The notes beneath the pieces are model-generated. The model did no database searches. It worked only from the letters and a program-made list of their open reading frames with translations, and had not been told where the DNA came from. A program made the translations under genes and the position numbers. DNA of 64,000 nucleotides from assembly GCA_010015655.1 (NCBI GenBank), contig ML976676.1, forward strand, positions 333,754 through 397,753, read 5' to 3'. This DNA is from Bimuria novae-zelandiae CBS 107.79. Its lineage: Eukaryota; Ascomycota; Dothideomycetes; Pleosporales; Didymosphaeriaceae. Position 1 is the first letter of the stretch; each line of letters opens with the position of its first letter. Below are positions 58,401-64,000 of this stretch, piece by piece.

Positions 58401-58632
58401 TATAATAGTCTAATAGATTATAGGTTATATAACTTAGTACAAGGTGCGACTATCTCGCGTTAAGGTACAACTACCTTAGATAGGACCCGGAAGGTTATTC
58501 CGCGCCGAACGGCAGCGCACAAAAGCGCAGCAGCCCTAGGTACCTACAGTCTCCTCATCTTAGTGTAGCTGAAATAGAGCCAACTTACCTCATCTACTCC
58601 TTTCGATGCAGGAGACCGAGCTCGTCCTCACA
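58401..58632 (+). repeat. 3' LTR of gypsy H
   Basis: 232 bp. The first 80 bp next to the interior are RIP-shifted (TATAATAGTC) and the outer part, through CGTCCTCACA, is clean. Confidence 0.9.
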
Positions 58633-58637
58633 ACTAC

Positions 58638-59546
58638 TATAGATTATATAGATAATATATAATACTTAGAAATACGTATCTAACGCTAGTGAAATTCGTC
58701 TAGGTGGAGACGCAGGTCGTCGCTATCGCGGTATCGCAGGTTCGTGAGACAGCGAAAGAGGATAATAGACAACTAGCTAGTGTCGCGGTTAAAGCAACTT
58801 ATAAGGTAGTCCTATACTATAAGCGATATCTCGTAGTTAGTAACTTATTAGGTAAGGTTATTATATACTAATAAAAGTATTATAATAAAAGTCTTAGTAT
58901 TATTAGTATCTTAGGTATTAATAGTAGTAGTATCTACACTATTAGCTAGTACAACTAGTTATAGCTTCTTTTTAAAAAATAACTAGCTATAGCCCTACGT
59001 ATTAGAAGGTAATAGTCTAAGATAATTAGTATTCTAGGAAGTTCTCGCTACGGGATCTAAGCTTAGGTCGGAACCCTAGATTTAGCTTAAACTAAAAGGT
59101 TAATATAATTAATAATTAGTAAAATCCTTAATAAAAATTAAGATATAAGGAGATCGCTAGTAATATAGTAGGTAGCTAGGCGGCTAGGTAGTAGTAGTAG
59201 TAGTGTAGTGTAGCGGTAGTAGACCGGTCCGCTAGAGACGATAAGCGTAGCGGGGATCATAGGTGCAGTAGTAATAGAACTAATAGAAGCCTTTTTTAGT
59301 ATAGGTATAACAATTATTATAGCTATAAATAGTAGTATAGTAGGCTAGCTAGTAATATAGCGGGAAACTAGGTAGTAGGCGTTATAGTAGCGGTTTAGCG
59401 GGTAGCTATATAGGTAATAAGAGATACTAAGTAGATAAAGCGTAGAGGGTATACTTAATATAGGCAGTAGAGCTCTAGGCTTATAACCTATTAAAGTTTT
59501 AGTATAAGAGTAATTAATTCTATAGTTAAAGAAGTCGCCTATATAG
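58638..59546. repeat. Unclassified RIP-mutated sequence with TAG microsatellite
   Basis: Continuation of the DNA into which gypsy H inserted, interrupted at ACTAC. Mixed AT-rich and moderately GC-rich patches. A short TAG-rich repeat lies at about 59186-59225. No protein motif recognised. The end of RIP-like composition is near 59540. Confidence 0.5.
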
Positions 59547-59649
59547 GGCTAGCGTGCTCCTTCCATATACCGGTGAGCGCCTCCCTCAACACACGGCACA
59601 GGAAGCCAAGACTTCGGGAAGGAGCATATGCTGGAAGGCTAACGCTAGC
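59547..59649. repeat. Compound inverted repeat at the edge of the RIP block
   Basis: TGCTCCTTCC (59555-59564) pairs with GGAAGGAGCA (59617-59626), and GCTAGCGT (59548-59555) pairs with ACGCTAGC (59642-59649). The arms enclose about 50 bp and could fold as a hairpin with a 15-nt bulge. It sits exactly where base composition returns to normal. It could be a transposon end or a secondary-structure element. Confidence 0.5.
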
Positions 59650-60926
59650 TTCACTGCAATTTTAGCGTGGTCAAGACGGCATACAATTATGGTGGGAACG
59701 GGCAGGGATGAAGTACATTGTATTAGTTGATGTGTATTTTAACTTTTAATTCTGTTAGTGATGGCTCACGATTAGGGAATGAGCTCCCTTTTAGCATCTT
59801 GGGTCTCAAGCCCCCATACTCTCTCAGTCTTTTTGAGTTGAATGATGGCTCGAAATTCATCCCAGGCACACCGAAAGAGTTTATAAAATTGCTTATTACA
59901 AGTGCGAGATGTCCTTCTTGTTCCCAAAACCAGCGTTAAAATTTCGAAAAGGTTCAATTGACGTCTTAGGTCAAGTTCCGAGGACTGAGCGTGGGGGACC
60001 GAGGACTGTCAAGTCGGGTCGAGCAGCTATCTGAGCTACTGGAACAGCTGAATGTCGGCATTTTCAGCCTCTATGCATGAACTTAGTTCTCATACACCGT
60101 CTCTATCTCGAGCAGTATAGCCTCAAAAAGCGCGATCGTATCTAATTACAAGACTCGTGATGATGTTGGGAGGAGACAGAAGCGGACGACAATTTGGATG
60201 ATAGCAAGCCTCGAAGACCACATACACAATGCGCAACACCGTGACGATGGCCTCCATCGCCGGCTGTATTATCATGGTCTAATCTACGATTACAGCCTTT
60301 GTGGTACTTGGTGAGGAGCATCTTCCACCTCCGAAAAGAGGTGCAGATCCATGCATTCGTTAACATGCGAAGCTCGGGTCAACATAAACGCTGGGTGGAA
60401 TGAGAAGACCTAATTTATTGGTTAGACATTCGTAAAGCTCGTCAACAACCTTGCTCGTTCATTGAAAACGACAAAATTACTCTACTTTACGAGACCCTAG
60501 ACCGAGCGATAGAACGAGGTCCCAAAACTGTCTCTCAGAGTCATTCTATGCTCGAAAGTAGTCACAAAAAGAAGGCTCAACACAAAAGTCCAGATCTAGG
60601 CGCACGTCCTGTGCACCTGCTACACCTATTTTTAGTGTTGCTATGTCAGCCCTATTATTAATAATATGAGATCCTAGACGATCCCATTTACGATCTTAGG
60701 AGTGGCCCTTTGCTCGAACGTAGCAGATCTGGGCATTGTCACGTGTGCCTACAAGAGGGGTTCGTGACGCCGTTTTCGGGTGCGAACAGGCCGCAAAATC
60801 CTTACTTTTGAGTATTAGGAATAAGGCATGCTATTAATTGTGGCATTGCTGGCACATTTCAGGGTATAATCAGATCGAGCTGGTACATGTGTCTTAATCT
60901 GTCTGTGTCGAGGCTACTCTCGCGCT
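59650..60926. other. Normal-GC region without recognised gene
   Basis: Only short overlapping frames on both strands, none longer than 75 codons or with a known motif. It may be intergenic host DNA or an old pseudogene. Confidence 0.45.
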
Positions 60927-60931
60927 ATCTA

Positions 60932-61136
60932 TGTGACGGTTATGAGGAGACGCGGATCACGTGTGCCACGTGGCGGTGGTCTGGTGCTGCTTCCTCATCT
61001 TATCAAGCACCTCTTACCTCAATAGGATCATAGATACGTTATGTAAATAGACCCTACTGCTGGCCTGTGGAGAGCGCAGCAGGAACAGAACATAGAGGAC
61101 AACCCTACACTTCAATACAACACAATTTACTGCAAC
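60932..61136. repeat. Solo LTR abutting the synthase relic, TSD ATCTA
   Basis: About 205 bp, starting TGTGACGGTTATGAGG and ending ACACAATTTACTGCAAC(A), flanked by ATCTA at 60927-60931 and 61137-61141. It contains CACGTG-type boxes (GATCACGTG, CCACGTGG). One base of the right edge is ambiguous because A is shared between the LTR end and the duplication. No internal sequence. Confidence 0.8.
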
Positions 61137-61138
61137 AT

Positions 61139-62588
61139 CTAAGCTATTGCCGCTTGCATCGCATACACCTGGTGTGCCGCCTTTGGCAAGGCAGTGGTCG
61201 AGCCACTGGCTTCAATATCTAGCATCTCTGCCGCCCAGTCGCAGATAGCTGCAACGGCGATGTCGACCTTATGTTCTGTATTGTGTGCGTGGAAGATCAT
61301 TCTGACCAGACTGGAACCCTTGGGTACGATAGGGTAAGAAATGTTGTATGCGTTCATTCCTGCCAGGGACATGTGGAAGAACAGATACTGCTCATGGCGA
61401 GGACGTGTATGGATTGGCACCACGTGGCTTTGGACTTCGCGCAGCTCCCAATCTTCGGCGAGCGGGTACGAGAGTAGGCCAGCATCCACCGCCCGTTCCC
61501 AAGCAGCATTTGCGGTCAACTGGTGGAAGAAATACTTGATAATAGCCTGGAGGCGAGCTTGAGGCTAGTCGTAGAGAATCCTATTGTCAGCGCTGGCTAC
61601 CATAGGCATAGACGGAGCTCCAGAATAGGTGAGGCAGCGAGCTCGATGTATCATCGCACGTCGGACTGTCTTGCAGCAGAGGATCACGCCTACGGCTTCT
61701 TATCAGTCTCGATCATCTCGTTGGCGCACACTTGGCATAGAAAAACCTCCAGTAAACGCCAACGCTTTGCTGCACATATGAATGCGGATGGCAATCTCTT
61801 TCTCCAGTCACAGCATCTGTACTAGGCCAGCTCCGTTCGGACCCAGTACGCCCATGCTATGGGCCTCGCCGATAATGAACTGGGCGTATCCTAAGGGGAA
61901 GAGTTCCTTCGCAACTTCAACGCACTCTTTGAGCGGGCAGATATCGCCGTTAATGTTGTAGCTGGACTCGACACAGATGATGATTGACTGGGTTTCCGGC
62001 GCAGTATGCGGGATTGGTCTCTTGTAAGGAGCCCAAAACGTCCCGCAGGGAGGTCGGATCGTTGTGGCGGAACGGAAGCTTGCACGCTGCCGAGCTAATG
62101 CTCATTCCTTGATGCGTGCTCGCATGCACGAGTTCTTCGTAGACAATTGCATCCCCGGGAAGCGCTACGGACTCAAGGGCACCAACATTGGCGAAGAAGC
62201 CCGAGTGATAAATCCAAGTGGTCTTGGCGTTGTGCACTCTCGCTACTTCCTTCTCCACATCCAATAGATATTCATAATTGGCATATTGCGTGCGTGATCC
62301 TGCGGCACTGTGTAGGTAATTCCCTTGCAGATTTAGCTATTCGTTGAGGGCTTCACGGAGTCGACCAGAACGGTTGGGGCTGAGGAAGTCGCTGGTCGTC
62401 CAGTCAATCACAGAATTATCTCATCGGGGTTTCACCGTCATGAGACCAAATTCACCCCTGTATGTATCCAAGAGTTTTTCAAGATTCCGGTCGAAAGCTG
62501 ACGCAGATTTCATCACCAGAGATTGAAGCTTATGCTCCTTGGGCCAATTCTTAAGCAACCGCTTGGCATAGGTAGTGGTGTCGGACAT
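61139..62588 (-). pseudogene. Alpha-oxoamine synthase-type PLP enzyme (polyketide-associated), inactivated
   Basis: The start is at 62588, MSDTTTYAKRLLKNWPK. Family segments follow in order: DWTTSDFLS, NYLHSAAGSR, DAIVYEELVHAS and FRHNDPTSLRDVL. After a frameshift near 62000 come IIICVESSYNINGDICPL, IIGEAHSMGVLGPNG, a SKALAFTGG region around the PLP lysine, and a C-terminal domain to the stop at 61139-61141. A 57-nt intron (61746-61690) fits. The family joins acyl thioesters to amino acids with PLP and is related to 5-aminolevulinate synthase and serine palmitoyltransferase. It is disabled by TGA 62421-62423, TAG 62337-62339, the frameshift, TGA 61808-61810 and TAG 61565-61567. The PLP-anchoring Asp of DEAHS is Gly. 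It is divergent from a polyketide synthase relic 315 bp away. Confidence 0.8.
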
Positions 62589-62902
62589 ATGTAGCCACGT
62601 GACTGACGTCAGAGGTGGTATACATGGAAGGTACTACTCAGGTGCACGGACTACAGAGTCAACAGACTCTCGCCCGCGCTCTCTCTCTTTCTCTTCAGTC
62701 TCCTCACTCACCACACTCTTTTCTGCAGATAGCAATACAGCTTGTTGTCCTCATATGCCTGCCTGCCTGCCTGCTTACAATACACCTGGATGCCCTTCAC
62801 CGCACAAATGAAAATTTTTAGGTCTGTCTTCTCACGAGCTACTTAGTAGACAAATCTTATCATCCGTACTCTGTCTCATACGCCTATTCGTTATCAGAAA
62901 GA
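62589..62902. promoter_or_regulatory. Divergent intergenic region with CRE and E-box
   Basis: A 314-bp region between two outward-facing start codons. A perfect CRE palindrome TGACGTCA is at 62604-62611 and a CACGTG E-box at 62596-62601, both close to the synthase start. Pyrimidine-rich tracts (TCTCTCTCTTTCTC) and a TGCC microsatellite (about 62758-62775) follow. Such a layout fits a shared bidirectional promoter of a biosynthetic gene pair. The binding sites are predictions only. Confidence 0.5.
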
Positions 62903-63392
62903 ATGGACAACGTAACTAGCATAGCTTCTGACGCGGGTCATGGCGAAAGTCGTGGCGCTTCTAGGACCGACGACAAGGGTAACTTTTTCATGTTCGCTGA
63001 GTCCTCATGCTGATTTTACTACAGGGGGACATGGCGGAAATCTCGGCAATGGGCCAGCGGCAGAGGATTTGCGTGGTAGCGACCGCGCCGATCCTACGAC
63101 TAATGGCTTCGTGGGCGTGACTTCTCCGAACGCGATGAACCGCACGTCTTTTACACCTATCACCATCTGCGGGATGGCTTGTCGCCTCCCGTGAAACGTT
63201 CATAGCCCCAGTGATTTGTGGAGGTTCCTCGCCGAGGGCAGAGACGCCCACAGCCCGGTACCCCTGGCTCGATGTAACGCTTCGGCTCACTATTCGGCAG
63301 ACAAGAAGCCAGGAACGTCCGACACTGCACATGGCTACTTTCTGAGTGAGGGCCTGCCTGGTTCTACCGCCGATAGGAGCTCCGTTTTGTAA
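62903..63392 (+). pseudogene. Polyketide synthase N-terminal fragment (ketosynthase start)
   Basis: ATG 62903, a short polar leader, intron 62979-63024 (GTAACT...ACAG, phase 1), then a glycine-rich linker and the ketosynthase opening TPITICGMACRLP at about 63150-63190. A TGA at 63192-63194 replaces the family's Gly-Gly. Beyond it the frame keeps homology: HSPSDLWRFLAEGRDAHSP, SAHYSADKKPGT and HGYFLSEGL, the spacing of fungal highly reducing synthases. Homology ends near 63350, well before the catalytic cysteine, and a stop follows at 63390-63392. Intact relatives are multidomain proteins of over 2000 residues, so over 95% is missing. The divergent alpha-oxoamine synthase suggests a former secondary-metabolite cluster. 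Confidence 0.8.
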
Positions 63393-63556
63393 CTTGGCAG
63401 CACTTAGTTCAGCAGGGGTAAATCGACGGCGCCTTGGCTGACAGATGTAACTAAACGGAGGCTTGTTTGGCTGTAATATTCCAATTTCCTAGTAGACTTT
63501 GTCAGATTGCTTGCTGCGGGGCGACCTATGGAGACCTTTGTTGTTGACGTCTGAAA
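63393..63556. other. Junction between polyketide synthase relic and Myb/SANT gene
   Basis: Normal-GC sequence without homology to either neighbour. It likely contains the boundary of whatever inserted into, or replaced, the polyketide synthase gene. No terminal repeat could be identified from this side alone. Confidence 0.4.
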
Positions 63557-64000
63557 ATGCCACCCTCAACGCCTCGCAACAAGCACCTCGAGCGCGTCGC
63601 CCAGGCCGTGATTTCTGAGTCTCCGTCACCCAGTCAGGGGTCGTTGCCCCAGCCGTCGCCCCAGCCGTCGTCATCGCCGTCGCCTTCGCCCAGGCATCGA
63701 AGCTCTACACCCAGTGGAAGGTCGCGGATGACCTGGTCCGACAAGCAGCTCGAAACTCTGCTAGAACCCCTATGTTTTACAGCCAGGGAGGGGAACAGGG
63801 CTGATGGCAAATTTAAGCCTCAGGGCTGGGCTTATGCCCAGAAGGAGGTGCAGAAGGTGTCGGGCAATAGACCTGTGACCATCGAACAATGCAAGGGCAA
63901 AGTCGATACCTGTAAAAAGGAGTGGCAGATTTGGGCGCAGCTCCGCCAGCAGTCAGGCTTCAGTGTCGTCGACGGTGAGGTTGTCGCTGACGAGGAGGTG
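63557..64000 (+). CDS. Myb/SANT-like DNA-binding domain protein, 5' part
   Basis: Open from ATG 63557 to the window edge (148 codons, no stop). Residues 1-55 are proline/serine-rich and low-complexity (PSPSQGSLPQPSPQPSSSP). A Myb/SANT-like domain follows: MTWSDKQLETLLEPLCFTA, then NRADGKFKPQGWAYAQKEVQ, the IEQCKGKVDTCKKEW block and WAQLRQQSGFSV. This is the order seen in fungal and plant Myb/SANT-like proteins, often accessory ORFs of PIF/Harbinger-type transposons. It is free of RIP. Either a host regulator or, more likely given its position inside a broken gene, a transposon ORF. The start fits because the domain follows in frame and no upstream ATG extends it. Confidence 0.65.
   Translation, partial: MPPSTPRNKHLERVAQAVISESPSPSQGSLPQPSPQPSSSPSPSPRHRSSTPSGRSRMTWSDKQLETLLEPLCFTAREGNRADGKFKPQGWAYAQKEVQKVSGNRPVTIEQCKGKVDTCKKEWQIWAQLRQQSGFSVVDGEVVADEEV

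Larger units (their letters stand above)
52254..58632 (+). mobile_element. Ty3/gypsy element H, full length, TSD ACTAC
   Basis: A 6379-bp element with 232-bp LTRs, flanked by ACTAC at 52249-52253 and 58633-58637. Order: LTR, gag, protease, reverse transcriptase, RNase H, integrase, polypurine tract (TTAAAGGGGGGTAA at 58387-58400), LTR. RIP is heavy throughout the interior. It is the only gypsy here with both ends and a matching target duplication. Confidence 0.92.

Noticed and set aside
18109..63392. Dehydrogenase as a member of the same biosynthetic cluster as the polyketide synthase and synthase relics
   Set aside because: 40 kb of transposons separate them and nothing in the sequence ties the dehydrogenase to that pathway.

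Overview
This window looks like a chromosome segment from a filamentous ascomycete (Pezizomycotina). Three things point there: short GT...AG introns of about 45-60 nt; fungal families (a 2EXR-domain protein, a polyketide synthase ketosynthase, an alpha-oxoamine synthase, a zinc-type dehydrogenase, Fot1/pogo transposons, Ty1/copia and Ty3/gypsy elements); and a long AT-rich block with the look of repeat-induced point mutation (RIP). In that block CpA/TpG steps are scarce, TpA is abundant, CGC and GCGC remnants persist, and recognisable transposon proteins are riddled with TAG/TAA stops. The species cannot be named from this.

Layout. 1-420: decayed repeat. 421-5411: normal-GC host DNA with a 2EXR gene (2652-3407, +) whose upstream region is split by a pogo transposon (497-2616), and a convergent candidate cysteine-containing gene (4061-4690, -). 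5412-59540: a nested graveyard of transposons holding two small islands of host DNA, a zinc-dehydrogenase relic (18109-19223) and about 200 bp at 22618-22820. 59540-64000: normal-GC DNA with a divergent pair of dead genes, an alpha-oxoamine synthase (61139-62588, -) and the start of a polyketide synthase (62903-63392, +), then an intact Myb/SANT-like ORF (63557-64000, +) that runs off the end.

Mobile elements with structurally defined ends: pogo elements at 497-2616, 5412-7522 and 44555-46409 (TIRs, TA duplications); a 3.1 kb TIR element at 19483-22611 with a 6-bp duplication and an integrase-core transposase (IS3EU-like by inference), the most unusual element here; copia at 12858-18107 and 31276-36569; gypsy at 39054-43993 (-) and 52254-58632 (+, duplication ACTAC); and five solo LTRs at 9546-9768, 27173-27404, 47501-47752, 51948-52206 and 60932-61136. 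Truncated elements fill most of the rest.

History inferred: most elements were mutated by RIP. Short sequences (solo LTRs, outer LTR ends, TIRs) escaped or arrived later. Several junctions lack target duplications and join unrelated sequences, which implies recombination or deletion. Apart from the 2EXR gene, the candidate cysteine-containing gene and the Myb/SANT ORF, I see no intact host protein gene. No tRNA, rRNA or CRISPR was found.
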